Below are positions 25,512 through 33,944 of a DNA stretch of 64,000 nt, piece after piece. Numbering within the stretch: the first letter of the stretch is position 1; each line of letters begins with the position of its first letter. The translations under genes and the position numbers were made by a program. The notes beneath the pieces were generated by a model. It worked only from the letters and a program-made list of their open reading frames with translations. It had not been told where the DNA came from and ran no database searches. Location: positions 166,020 through 230,019 of the forward strand of contig NZ_BMWA01000013.1 in assembly GCF_014650995.1 (NCBI RefSeq), given 5' to 3'. This stretch comes from Streptomyces viridiviolaceus (lineage in GTDB: Bacteria > Actinomycetota > Actinomycetes > Streptomycetales > Streptomycetaceae).

Positions 25512-27641
25512 ATGACCGGCACCGAGACCGTCCTGGGCGCTCCCGCCGAGCGCCGGGAGGGGCGGGAGAAGGTCACCGGCACCGCCCGGTACGCCGCCGA
25601 GTTCGACGTCCCGGGCCGCGCCCAGTGCCTGCCCGTCCCGGCGACGGTGGCGAGGGGCCGGGTGACCGGCGTCGACGCCGCGCCCGCCCTGGCGCTGCCC
25701 GGCGTGCTCGCGGTGCTCACGCACGAGAACGCGCCCCGGCTCGCCGCACCGGACGATCCCGTGCTGGCCGTGCTGCAGAGCCCCCGGGTGCCGCACCGGG
25801 GCTGGTTCGTGGCCCTGGTGGTGGCCGAGACCCTGGAGGCGGCCCGGGCCGGCGCCGCGGCCGTCCGCATCACCTACGACGCGGAGGGGTACGACGTGAC
25901 GCTGACACCGTCGCACCCGGAGGCGTACGTTCCGCAGGAGGTCAACGCAGGTTACCCGGGCTTGCGCGAACACGGCGATCCCGACGCCGCGTTCGCCGCC
26001 TCGCCGGCCCGGGTCGACGTCGAGTACCGGGTGCCGCCGCTGCACAACCACCCGATGGAACCACACGCCAGCACCGCGTACTGGGACGGGGACCGGCTCG
26101 TGGTGCACACCTCCAGCCAGGGCACCAACGCCGTGCGCGCCGCGCTGGCCGCGATGTTCGAGCTGCCCGAGGACCGGATCCGGGTCGTCGCCGAGCACGT
26201 GGGCGGCGGCTTCGGCTCCAAGGGCACGCCGCGTCCCGACGTGGTGCTCGCCGCGATGGCGGCGCGGCACACGGGCCGCCCGGTCACGCTCGCCCTGCCG
26301 CGCCGCTGCCTGCCCGCCGTCGTCGGCCACCGTGCGCCGACGCTGCACCGGCTCCGGCTCGGTGCCGAGGCCGACGGCCGGCTCACGTCCCTGGTGCACG
26401 AGGTGACCACGCACAGTTCGCGCATCAAGGAGTTCGTGGAGCAGGCCGCGGTGCCGGCGCGCGTGATGTACGCGACGCCCACCGCCCGGACGCTGCACCG
26501 CGTGGCCCGGCTGGACGTGCCCACGCCGTCCTGGATGCGCGCCCCGGGCGAGGCACCCGGCATGTACGCGCTGGAGTCGGCCCTGGACGAGCTGGCCACC
26601 GAACTCGGCATGGATCCGGTGGAACTGCGGATCCGCAACGAGCCGGAGACCGAGCCGGACAGCGGCCGGCCCTTCAGCAGCAGGCACCTCGTGGAGTGTC
26701 TGCGCGAGGGTGCCCGCCGGTTCGGGTGGTCCGAGCGCGATCCGCGGCCCCGGTCCCGCGCCGCCGGTCCCCTGCTGGTGGGTACCGGGGTGGCCGCGGC
26801 CACGTACCCGGTGCTGGTGGCCCCGTCCACCGCGGCGGCGCAGGCACTGCCGGACGGCGGATTCCTGGTACGCACCAACGCCACCGACATCGGCACGGGA
26901 GCCCGGACGGTCCTCGCGCAGGTCGCTGCCGACGCCCTCGGCGTACCGCTGGAGCGGGTCCGTATCGAGGTGGGCAGCACCGACCTGCCACCCGCTCCGC
27001 TGGCCGGCGGCTCGTCCGGCACCGCCTCCTGGGGCTGGGCCGTGCACGAGGCGTGCGTCCGGCTGAGGGACCGTCTGGCCGGGCACTCGGGGCCGCTGCC
27101 CGCGGAGGGCGTCACGGCGAGTGCGGACACCTCGGGCCGGGCCGACGCGGACCAGCCCTGGTCGCGGCATGCCTTCGGGGCGCACTTCGCCGAGGTCGCG
27201 GTCGACACGGTCACCGGTGAGGTACGGGTCCGCCGGTTGCTGGGCGTGTTCGCGGCGGGGCGCATCCTCAACGCCCGTACGGCGCGCTCCCAGTTCATCG
27301 GGGGCATGACGATGGGACTGGGCATGGCGCTGACCGAGGACAGCACGATGGACCCCGCCTTCGGCGACTTCACCCAGTCCGACCTGGCCTCGTACCACGT
27401 GCCCGCCCACGCGGACGTCCTGTCCGTCGAGGCGCACTGGGTCGACGAGGACGACGACCACCTCAACCCGATGGGGAGCAAGGGGATCGGCGAGATCGGC
27501 ATCGTCGGCTCGGCGGCGGCGATCGGCAACGCCGTCCACCACGCCACCGGCATCCGCTTCCGCGAACTCCCGCTCACTCCGGACCGGGTGCTGACCGGGC
27601 TGCTCGAACACGAGCACCCCGCGGGCACGTTGGGTGCCTGA
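25512..27641 (+). CDS. Molybdenum hydroxylase, molybdopterin subunit (PaoC/YagR type)
   Basis: 709-residue catalytic subunit expected to oxidise aldehydes to acids with water as oxygen donor. The family blocks are EHVGGGFGSKG (cofactor-binding), SWMRAPGEAPGMYALESALD, GGSSGTASWGWAVHEA, and the catalytic glutamate in KGIGEIGIVGSAAAIGNA. GAGGAGG precedes the ATG 28 bp after the FAD subunit. No XdhC/PaoD-type chaperone or cofactor gene follows, so maturation must rely on genes elsewhere. An aldehyde substrate is most likely from the PaoABC similarity; purines are less likely. Confidence 0.92.
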   Translation: MTGTETVLGAPAERREGREKVTGTARYAAEFDVPGRAQCLPVPATVARGRVTGVDAAPALALPGVLAVLTHENAPRLAAPDDPVLAVLQSPRVPHRGWFVALVVAETLEAARAGAAAVRITYDAEGYDVTLTPSHPEAYVPQEVNAGYPGLREHGDPDAAFAASPARVDVEYRVPPLHNHPMEPHASTAYWDGDRLVVHTSSQGTNAVRAALAAMFELPEDRIRVVAEHVGGGFGSKGTPRPDVVLAAMAARHTGRPVTLALPRRCLPAVVGHRAPTLHRLRLGAEADGRLTSLVHEVTTHSSRIKEFVEQAAVPARVMYATPTARTLHRVARLDVPTPSWMRAPGEAPGMYALESALDELATELGMDPVELRIRNEPETEPDSGRPFSSRHLVECLREGARRFGWSERDPRPRSRAAGPLLVGTGVAAATYPVLVAPSTAAAQALPDGGFLVRTNATDIGTGARTVLAQVAADALGVPLERVRIEVGSTDLPPAPLAGGSSGTASWGWAVHEACVRLRDRLAGHSGPLPAEGVTASADTSGRADADQPWSRHAFGAHFAEVAVDTVTGEVRVRRLLGVFAAGRILNARTARSQFIGGMTMGLGMALTEDSTMDPAFGDFTQSDLASYHVPAHADVLSVEAHWVDEDDDHLNPMGSKGIGEIGIVGSAAAIGNAVHHATGIRFRELPLTPDRVLTGLLEHEHPAGTLGA

Positions 27642-27752
27642 CCCGAGCGGATCGGGTCAGGCCGGACGCCCGGGCCGGCCCCCGGCTCAGCGGCGGGGCC
27701 GGGGCGACCCGGACGCGAGGGTCGCCGGCAGCGGCGGTTCGTGGGCGGACGG

Positions 27753-28970
27753 TCAGTCCGGGGCGCGGCCGGCGTGGGCGATCGCAGGCGCCGGCGGGCC
27801 CGTGTCCGGCGCCTGCCGGGCCACCTGGACGCACAGGGCGGTCAGTGCCACCAGTGAGGCGGACACGGCGACGGGTACGGCGATCCAGGCCGACGCCAGT
27901 GTCAGGTCGACGGCCCGGGACACGCCTGCCGAGGGCGTGGCGCTGCCGTACAGCTTCGCCGCGGCCGGTGCCGCCGGGCCCACGACCGCCGCGGCGAGCG
28001 TCGGCACGGCGGGCCGCACGGTCAGCAGCAGGGCGAGGACCAGGCAGAGCGCCGACAGGCCGAGGGCCAGTCCGTAGGCGCGGGGGGACGCGCCGTGCTG
28101 CTGCAACGGGAAGTAAGCGACTCCGCACACGGCGAGGGCCGCGACGGCGAGCCACGTCGGCCAGATCGCGGGCCGCCCCCCGGAGCGCTCGCGCGCCGGG
28201 CGCGGCCTCCGGCCGGCCACGACGGCCTTCAGCGACCGCCAAACCCGCGTCGGCTCCTGCCGCGCGTCGTCCGCCTCCTCGGGGACCGGCGCGACCCGGG
28301 CCTGCAGAGGATCCGTGTGTGCCCGTCTCCCCTCGGCCACGCGGCCGATCAGCCGCACCAGTTCCCCGACGGGCCGGCCGGTGGCGGCGGCGCGTACCGC
28401 CGCCTGTCCGCAGTGCGGCTCCAGCGGCGTCCGGTGCAGCAGCTCCATCAGCCGGGAGACGTCCTCCACCGAGCGGGACTCGACGGCGGCGCGGATCGCC
28501 TCGTCCGCGCTGTCGGGGTTGCGTGGCGGCCGGGTCAGCAGGACGGCCAGCCGGGCGACGTCCTCGACGGAGCGGTTCACGCCGACCGCGCGGAGGGCCT
28601 CCACCGTGGCCCGCGCGTGTTCGGGGTACTGCTCCAGCGTCGTGATGAGGTCCGCGACGTCCTCCAGCGGCCGGTCGGCCACGGCTGTCCGCACCAGGTC
28701 GCCGACGGGGTCGCCGTACGCGGTCGTCGCCGCGGTCTCCGGGACGGGAAGTCCGTCGTGGAGGACGTCGAGGAGGTCGTCGTAGGCGTGCCCGACGGCG
28801 GACGCGTCCGCCGGGCGGCCCCCCACGGCGAGCGGCTCGGCGTCGTCGGGCTCGGCCTCCGGCGGGCGGACCGGGTGCTCGTCCGTGACCACGGCCGTGC
28901 CCACGGACGGCGGGTCGGCGCAGGCCATGACGTACTCGGGCGGACGGGGTGCTGAAGAGCCGGTGGTCAT
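27753..28970 (-). CDS. Membrane protein with exact 33-residue helical repeats
   Basis: 405 residues. After a disordered acidic N terminus (1-80), a repeat with period 33 begins: arginines at 100, 133, 166 and 199 each open the same block (RPLEDVADL, RSVEDVARL, RSVEDVSRL, RPVGELVRL), giving three full copies and a partial fourth. A basic linker leads to about four membrane segments from residue 265 onward (WLAVAALAVCGVAYFPL, LALGLSALCLVLALLLTV and two more). The layout suggests a cytosolic alpha-solenoid-like binding platform anchored in the membrane. It is divergent from the YkvA-like gene. I know no characterised homologue. Confidence 0.8.
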   Translation of the reverse strand: MTTGSSAPRPPEYVMACADPPSVGTAVVTDEHPVRPPEAEPDDAEPLAVGGRPADASAVGHAYDDLLDVLHDGLPVPETAATTAYGDPVGDLVRTAVADRPLEDVADLITTLEQYPEHARATVEALRAVGVNRSVEDVARLAVLLTRPPRNPDSADEAIRAAVESRSVEDVSRLMELLHRTPLEPHCGQAAVRAAATGRPVGELVRLIGRVAEGRRAHTDPLQARVAPVPEEADDARQEPTRVWRSLKAVVAGRRPRPARERSGGRPAIWPTWLAVAALAVCGVAYFPLQQHGASPRAYGLALGLSALCLVLALLLTVRPAVPTLAAAVVGPAAPAAAKLYGSATPSAGVSRAVDLTLASAWIAVPVAVSASLVALTALCVQVARQAPDTGPPAPAIAHAGRAPD

Positions 28971-29177
28971 GATCTCTCCGTGTGATGGGGGTGCGGGCCG
29001 CTCCGGCGTCCCCGACCTGCGACACGCAGCTGTGCTGACCATTACTAGGCCCGTCCACCCCACGCTGCCACTCGGGCGGGCCACGGGGATGAGAGACCTG
29101 CCGTACAGCCATACCGGCGCCCCGAACGGGAATCGGAAGGATGAGGCGTGCGCCACGGCACCACGAGGAGGGGCTGG

Positions 29178-29501
29178 GTGGATACGACCACGATGGTGAT
29201 CGCCGTGGCGGTGACGCTCGCGGCGGTCCTCCTGGGCCTGGCCGTCGCCGTGCTGGTGCGGCTGGTCCGCACCCGACGGGAACTGAGACGGGCCGGGCTG
29301 CCCACCGGTCCGCGGTGGGTCTTCTGGGGAGCCGTCCTGTACCTGGTGCTCCCCGCCGACCTGGTGCCCGATCCCGTGTACCTGGACGACATCGGCGTAC
29401 TGCTCCTCGCTCTGCGCACCCTGCGCAGCCCGGTCGGCGAGAGAGGGCGGCCCCCGGACCGCCGCCCCGGCGCGAGCCCGCCCCACGACTACGCTGCGTA
29501 A
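29178..29501 (+). CDS. YkvA-like (DUF1232) membrane protein
   Basis: 107 residues. An N-terminal membrane segment (MVIAVAVTLAAVLLGLAVAV) is followed by the DUF1232 signature VLYLVLPADLVPDPVYLDDI and GVLLLALRTL. Function of the family is unknown. Two GTG starts are possible: 29178 with GAGGAGGGG and 29148 with GGATGAGG; the first places the membrane segment at the N terminus. It ends one base before an ECF-like promoter for the graspetide genes. Confidence 0.75.
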   Translation: MDTTTMVIAVAVTLAAVLLGLAVAVLVRLVRTRRELRRAGLPTGPRWVFWGAVLYLVLPADLVPDPVYLDDIGVLLLALRTLRSPVGERGRPPDRRPGASPPHDYAA

Positions 29502-29529
29502 GGAAACCATTCACCCGTTCGATTCGTAT
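29502..29529 (+). promoter_or_regulatory. ECF-sigma-like promoter upstream of the graspetide precursor
   Basis: GGAAAC at 29502-29507 and CGTAT at 29525-29529 are 17 bases apart, the layout of ECF sigma promoters (GGAAC, 16-17 bases, CGT). It would give a leader of about 85 bases before the precursor ATG. Based on pattern only. Confidence 0.35.
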
Positions 29530-29620
29530 AAGTCTCTGGAAGCCGAAGGAAGTCGGCGGACCAGGCGACGGCGCACAGGGACCATCGCTTGATCGGCGCA
29601 GCACCGACGAGGGAGAGACG

Positions 29621-29812
29621 ATGCAACCGTTTGCGCTCAACTACGCGCGGCCCGCAGTGGAGTTGGAAGCCACCACTCCGTACGTCTACGACAGCGGGCT
29701 GCAGTTGAACGTGCTCCTCGACGGGCGTGTGGCCGCCTGTGACCACGCCCTGCTGCGAGAGCTGGGGACCACGACGTCCACTGCGGGCTCGAAGACCCAT
29801 TTCGACGACTGA
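29621..29812 (+). CDS. Graspetide (omega-ester RiPP) precursor peptide
   Basis: 63-residue precursor. The leader begins MQPFALNYARPA and includes YDSGLQLNVLLDGRVAA, matching the pattern of putative ATP-grasp target RiPPs that sit beside SAV_5884-type ligases. The C-terminal core TTTSTAGSKTHFDD (residues 50-63) has a run of Thr/Ser/Lys nucleophiles ahead of two terminal Asp acceptors, as needed for macrolactone (ester) or macrolactam (amide) side-chain rings. The single Cys (C40) is in the leader. GGGAGAGA lies just before the ATG. The ligase gene starts 16 bp after the stop. No protease or exporter gene is adjacent. Expression and final structure are unknown. Confidence 0.85.
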   Translation: MQPFALNYARPAVELEATTPYVYDSGLQLNVLLDGRVAACDHALLRELGTTTSTAGSKTHFDD

Positions 29813-29828
29813 ACACGGACCGTCGAGA

Positions 29829-30812
29829 ATGACCGTGTTGATCCTGACCTGTGAAGAGGACGTCACGGCGGACATGGTGGTCGTGCACCTGAACGCCTCG
29901 GGGGTGCCGGTCGTCCGCCTGGACCCGGCCGACCTGACCGGATCCGTCGCGCTCTCCGGGGAGTTCGTGCACGGCTCCTTCCGCGGCCATCTGTCGTCCG
30001 GGGGCCGCCTGGTGAGCATCGGCGGGCTGCGCTCCGTGTGGGTGCGCAGGCCGGGTACCCCGGCCGCGCGGGCCGCCGCGCCCTCGGCGTGGCTGACCGA
30101 GGAGTCCACCCAGGCGCTGTACGGCATGCTCCGCGACTGCGGGGCTCGCTGGATGAACCACCCCGACGCGGCCCGCCGGGCCCGTCACAAGCCCTGGCAG
30201 CTCCGGCTGGCCCAGCGGTGCGGCCTGCCCGTGCCCGCCACGCTGATCACGACGTTTCCACGGGCGGCCCGGGAGTTCGCCGAGCGCTACCCGGATCTGG
30301 TCGTCAAGCCCGTCTCGGGCACGCATCCGCAGGATCCGCCGCGGGCCGTGCCCACCAGCAGGGTTCCGCCGGAGGCCGACTTCTCCGCCGTCACCCTCGG
30401 CCCCACGCTGCTGCAACGGCGGGTCGCCAAGCGCGCCGACGTCCGCCTCACCGTCGTGGGTGACCGGCTGCTGGCCGCCCGCAGGGCCACGGGCGCGGGC
30501 CCGGACACCGACGAGGTGGACGTCCGCTTCGACCCGTCCGACGAGCCGTGGCGCCCGGCCGAGGTGCCGCCGCGCGTCGCCGAGGCCGTCCGCGCCTACG
30601 TCCGCGAGGCGGAACTCGCCTACGGAGCCTTCGACTTCGCCGAGGACGGCGACGGGACCTGGTGGTTCCTGGAGTGCAACCAGTCGGGTCAGTTCGGCTT
30701 CGTCGAGGTGGACACGGGTCAGCCGATCGCCCGCGCCATCGCCGAGTGGCTGGCCCGGCCCGGGAACGAGGACCCGGCTCCCGCCGACGACGCGCGGAGC
30801 ACGGCCCGCTGA
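29829..30812 (+). CDS. ATP-grasp graspetide synthetase (SAV_5884-like peptide maturase)
   Basis: 327-residue RimK-like ATP-grasp ligase. It should activate core Asp side chains as acyl phosphates and join them to Thr, Ser or Lys side chains of the precursor encoded just upstream. Visible blocks: an N-terminal pre-ATP-grasp fold (TVLILTCEEDVTADMVVVHL), the WMNHPDAARRARHKPWQL region, ATP-binding lysine in DLVVKPVSGTH, LLQRRVAKRADVRLTVVGDR, and the metal-binding end GTWWFLECNQSGQFGFVE with Glu and Asn. The ATG at 29829 has a modest GTCGAGA site, suggesting coupling to precursor translation. No partner methyltransferase, often present in this subfamily, follows. Confidence 0.88.
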   Translation: MTVLILTCEEDVTADMVVVHLNASGVPVVRLDPADLTGSVALSGEFVHGSFRGHLSSGGRLVSIGGLRSVWVRRPGTPAARAAAPSAWLTEESTQALYGMLRDCGARWMNHPDAARRARHKPWQLRLAQRCGLPVPATLITTFPRAAREFAERYPDLVVKPVSGTHPQDPPRAVPTSRVPPEADFSAVTLGPTLLQRRVAKRADVRLTVVGDRLLAARRATGAGPDTDEVDVRFDPSDEPWRPAEVPPRVAEAVRAYVREAELAYGAFDFAEDGDGTWWFLECNQSGQFGFVEVDTGQPIARAIAEWLARPGNEDPAPADDARSTAR

Positions 30813-30831
30813 GCGCCGTCCCCGGCCGGCA

Positions 30832-31047
30832 TCACTGCGGGCGCGGGCCGGGCAGCAGGGCGGTGCGCTGCCAGCCTGCGCCCGGGGACGGCGGACGTTC
30901 GGCGCCGGGCCCTTGGCCGGGAGCGTGCAGCGGGGGCAGGACGACCGCGAGTTCCCTGCTCAGGCGCTCGGCCTCCCGGCGCACCTGCGTGGGGACGTCA
31001 CCGCATTCGGCGACGAGTCGGTCGTAGATGGGAGAATCCTGGAACAC
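30832..31047 (-). CDS. Small hypothetical protein
   Basis: 71 residues. The first 40 (FQDSPIYDRLVAECGDVPTQ, then REAERLSRELAVVLPP) look like a genuine helical protein; the last 30 are Pro/Gly-rich. It starts with GTG at 31047 without a strong ribosome site and converges with the ATP-grasp gene 19 bp away. There is no evidence linking it to the peptide pathway. Confidence 0.55.
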   Translation of the reverse strand: MFQDSPIYDRLVAECGDVPTQVRREAERLSRELAVVLPPLHAPGQGPGAERPPSPGAGWQRTALLPGPRPQ

Positions 31048-31156
31048 CCGTCAACGTGCCTTTCGTATCGTCCGCCTCCCCGCGGAGGCGCGACTGAGAA
31101 GTCTAGGCGTCCGTCCACCGGATGGGTGCACGTTCCACCGATCGGGTGACATCGCC

Positions 31157-31630
31157 TCAGGCGCCGGTGGTGGACCCGGGACGGACGATCATGAGGACCG
31201 TGACCGTCGCCCACAGCAGGTTGAACAGGCCGGTGAACATGGCGAGCCGGGCCGTCCCGGCCCGTTCGACGGGCCGGTGGTCGGCCAGTTGCGCGAGGAG
31301 CTCGTCCTGACGGGGCAGGACGAAGGCGACCAGGACGCCCGCGGCCGCCGCGGTCAGGGCGACGGACGTGACGAGCCAGCCGTCCCCCAGGACTCCCATC
31401 GCCGACGCGGTGGCGAAACCCAGGACCGGCACCGCCACTCCGACGCCGGCGTAGACCCGGCAGATGCGGTGCAGCAGCCGGACCGTGCCCACGGCCCCCG
31501 CACCGGCCCCGTCACCGTCCGGACCCATCGCGCGGCGGGCCGCCGGGGGGAACATGCTGGCCGCGACGGTCACGGGACCGACGGCGATGATGGCGGCCAG
31601 GACATGGAGGGACAACAGGAACTCGGTCAT
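31157..31630 (-). CDS. Four-helix integral membrane protein (DUF2269-like)
   Basis: 157 residues with four hydrophobic segments: FLLSLHVLAAIIAVGPVTVA, YAGVGVAVPVLGFATASAMG, WLVTSVALTAAAAGVLVAFV, and LAMFTGLFNLLWATVTVLMI. The first helix with LHVLAAIIAVG resembles DUF2269/CopD-like membrane proteins. Function unknown. It is divergent from the GlxA-type regulator gene. Confidence 0.72.
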   Translation of the reverse strand: MTEFLLSLHVLAAIIAVGPVTVAASMFPPAARRAMGPDGDGAGAGAVGTVRLLHRICRVYAGVGVAVPVLGFATASAMGVLGDGWLVTSVALTAAAAGVLVAFVLPRQDELLAQLADHRPVERAGTARLAMFTGLFNLLWATVTVLMIVRPGSTTGA

Positions 31631-31828
31631 GGATCGGGGCTCCGCAGGGCTGGATCGGACGGACTGTCGGGGAACCCCCACGCTAGGCAGCCGCCACGGG
31701 GGCCCACAGAGGCTGAAACGACAGCTTCCAACGGGTTCTCGCCAACGCGCCGACCAGGAGAAGTCCGACCGCGCACCCCTGTGACCGGGGCTTCTGCCGC
31801 AGGCGTGAACCCGCCTATCGTGGCGGCC

Positions 31829-32797
31829 ATGCACACCGTGGCGATCCTGGCCCTCGACGACGTGGTGCCCTTCGACCTGGCGGCGCCGATGCAGGTCTTC
31901 GACTGGACGCGGCTGCCCGACGGGCGCAGCCCCTACCGGGTCCGGCTGTGCGCCGAGTCCCCGGAGGTGCGCACGGACGGACTCGTCCTCCGCGTCGACC
32001 GGGGGCTCGACGCGCTCGAGGACGCGGACACGATCATCGTGCCGGGCCGCTCCGAGGAGAACGGACCGCCGTCCGACGGCGTGCTGGCGGCCCTGCGGCA
32101 GGCGGCCGCGGCCGGTACCCGCATCGCGTCGGTGTGCGTGGGCGCCTTCGTCCTCGCCGAGGCCGGGCTGCTCGACGGGCTGCGTGCCACCACGCACTGG
32201 ATGGCCGCCGCGGAGCTGGCCCGCCGCCATCCGCGGATCGAGGTGCAGCCGGACGTGCTCTACGTCGACAACGGGCAGATCCTCACCTCGGCGGGCGCCG
32301 CCGCCGGCCTCGACATGTGCCTGCACATGATCCGGCGGGACCTGGGGTCGGCCGTGGCCGCGCACGCCGCGCGGATGTGTGTCGTACCGCTGGAACGGGA
32401 GGGCGGACAGGCCCAGTTCATCGTGCACGAGCACCCGCCCGTGCCGCGGGGCTCGGACCTCGAACCCGTGCTGGAGTGGATCGAGGACCATCTGGCCGAC
32501 GAGGTCACCCTGGGGGCGATGGCCGCGCGTTCGGGCATGAGCGAGCGCACGTTCAGCCGCCGTTTCCGCGAACAGACGGGCACCACGCCGTTGCAGTGGC
32601 TGCTCCGGGCGCGGGTGCGGCGCGCGCAGTACCTGCTGGAGAACAGCGATCACACGGTCGAACGGATCGCGCAGCAGGCGGGCTTCGGGTCGCCCACGGC
32701 CTTCCGGGAGCGGTTCCGCCGGGTGGTGGGCACCACACCGTACGCCTACCGTTCGGCGTTCCACGGGAAGCCGGCCGCCCCGGCGAACCGTGCGTAG
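31829..32797 (+). CDS. GlxA-family transcriptional regulator (DJ-1/PfpI + AraC)
   Basis: 322 residues. The N-terminal half is a class I glutamine amidotransferase-like (DJ-1/PfpI) domain with its cysteine elbow ASVCVGAFVLAEAGLLDG; the C-terminal half has two AraC helix-turn-helices (LGAMAARSGMSERTFSRRF and VERIAQQAGFGSPTAFRERF). Family members such as AdpA and ArgR/CdhR control development and amine metabolism. At 322 residues it is shorter than AdpA (about 400), so it is a paralogue. The ATG at 31829 begins the first strand of the PfpI fold. Confidence 0.9.
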   Translation: MHTVAILALDDVVPFDLAAPMQVFDWTRLPDGRSPYRVRLCAESPEVRTDGLVLRVDRGLDALEDADTIIVPGRSEENGPPSDGVLAALRQAAAAGTRIASVCVGAFVLAEAGLLDGLRATTHWMAAAELARRHPRIEVQPDVLYVDNGQILTSAGAAAGLDMCLHMIRRDLGSAVAAHAARMCVVPLEREGGQAQFIVHEHPPVPRGSDLEPVLEWIEDHLADEVTLGAMAARSGMSERTFSRRFREQTGTTPLQWLLRARVRRAQYLLENSDHTVERIAQQAGFGSPTAFRERFRRVVGTTPYAYRSAFHGKPAAPANRA

Positions 32798-32848
32798 GGC
32801 CCGTCCTGCGGATCAGGCCGAGTTCGGTCCGATCCGCAGGACGGGCCC
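32797..32848. terminator. Perfect 18-bp hairpin between convergent genes
   Basis: GGGCCCGTCCTGCGGATC (32797-32814) pairs completely with 32831-32848. The 16-base loop can itself form a short stem (CCGA/TCGG). The first G is the last base of the GlxA-type regulator's TAG stop codon, and DUF5133 ends 14 bp further on. Confidence 0.8.
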
Positions 32849-32862
32849 CACGGGCGGCGGTG

Positions 32863-33123
32863 TCACACGGCCAGCGACAGGCCGCTCTCCCCTTCCGTTT
32901 CCGCCGGTGCGGCGGCCGTCGTCCGGCCCTTGGCGAGCAGCAGGGCGTCCGCCTTGGCCACCGCGTCGTGGATGCTGGTCGTCGCCATCATCACGCACAG
33001 CGTGTAGCTCACGTCCGCCAGCTCGCGCGCCGCCGCCGGCCTCTCCCTCTCCGCCTGAGCGATCCGCAGCGACGCGTAGCGCGTCAGCAACTCTCTGACG
33101 ACCTTCGGGTCCGGTTCGAGCAC
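32863..33123 (-). CDS. DUF5133 domain protein
   Basis: 86 residues matching the Streptomyces DUF5133 pattern: VLEPDPKVVRELLTRYASLR, then AARELADVSYTLCVMMATTS and a variable tail. Function unknown. The GTG at 33123 gives the standard family start (VLEPDPK) with GAGGGGC just upstream; the open frame continues upstream but leaves the family. Confidence 0.85.
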   Translation of the reverse strand: MLEPDPKVVRELLTRYASLRIAQAERERPAAARELADVSYTLCVMMATTSIHDAVAKADALLLAKGRTTAAAPAETEGESGLSLAV

Positions 33124-33370
33124 GAAGCGCCCCTCTCTCGATTTTCGCTGCGTATGCCCGAACACGGCCGAAACATTCACACCATGGGCACCCTCGCGTG
33201 CGATTGACCGAAATACTTCGCTTCCTGACCGACCATCACCGAAAACGGGCGGCGAATCGACAGAAAAAGGACGTACCGCCTGCGGCCCCACTCCGGCGGC
33301 GAGGAACGCACCACACCCTGCCGTACGCCGGAGGAGGCCCGCGCCTTCTCCCCCGCAGAGGGCGCGGGCC

Positions 33371-33916
33371 TCAGTCTCCGAGGGTGCGGGCCAGTTCGGT
33401 GCTGGCCCGGGTGATCTCGGTGTCGCTCTCGGCCAGCAGTCCCCGCAGGGCACCCCGCCGGGCGCGCACGGCCTGCCGCGCCGCGCGCTCCCATGCCACG
33501 GGGTTCTCGCGGCGGTTGAGCAGCTTGGGATAGACGGCGGCCGTGCTCTCCCACTGCCGGGCGTCGGCGATGTTCTTCAGCAGCTGGATGATCTGCGCCC
33601 GGCAGCTCACCTGGGGCCGCTGCGCCAGCTCCCACAGGAAGGGGACCGTCGCGGCGGTCGCCTGCTCGACGACGAAGCCGTACTGGCAGATGCGTTTCCG
33701 CAGATCGTCGAGCGCGGCGCCGGCGGTCTCGGGGTCGCCCCAGGCGACCTTCTTGAGCAGGCGGGGAATCGCCGCCGCCGAGCCGCTGGAGTCCTGGATC
33801 GCCTCCCAGGGCACCCGGTCGAGCCCCGCGAGGGGGGCCGTCCGGGCCGGTCCGGTCGGCGACGCCTGACGATCGGTGCGCCCGGTGCTCGGCTGTGGTG
33901 TCGGAGCGCTGCGCAT
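33371..33916 (-). CDS. Hypothetical helical (HEAT-like) protein
   Basis: 181 residues. After a Pro/Thr/Arg-rich tail of about 45 residues, the rest is helical: IPRLLKKVAWGDPETAGAAL, VPFLWELAQRPQVSCRAQII and QLLKNIADARQWES suggest HEAT-like repeats as in bacterial immunity or scaffold proteins. GGAAGGG site before the ATG. It lies 28 bp downstream of the HATPase gene and is probably cotranscribed with it. Confidence 0.65.
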   Translation of the reverse strand: MRSAPTPQPSTGRTDRQASPTGPARTAPLAGLDRVPWEAIQDSSGSAAAIPRLLKKVAWGDPETAGAALDDLRKRICQYGFVVEQATAATVPFLWELAQRPQVSCRAQIIQLLKNIADARQWESTAAVYPKLLNRRENPVAWERAARQAVRARRGALRGLLAESDTEITRASTELARTLGD

Positions 33917-33944
33917 GGTGTGGGGCCCTTCCGCGGCAGTCGGG

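Noticed and set aside
30816..30892. Long-loop inverted repeat GCCGTCCCCGG / CCGGGGACGGC after the ATP-grasp gene
   Set aside because: The loop of about 55 bases lies inside the convergent small gene and makes a terminator doubtful; it may be chance in GC-rich coding sequence.
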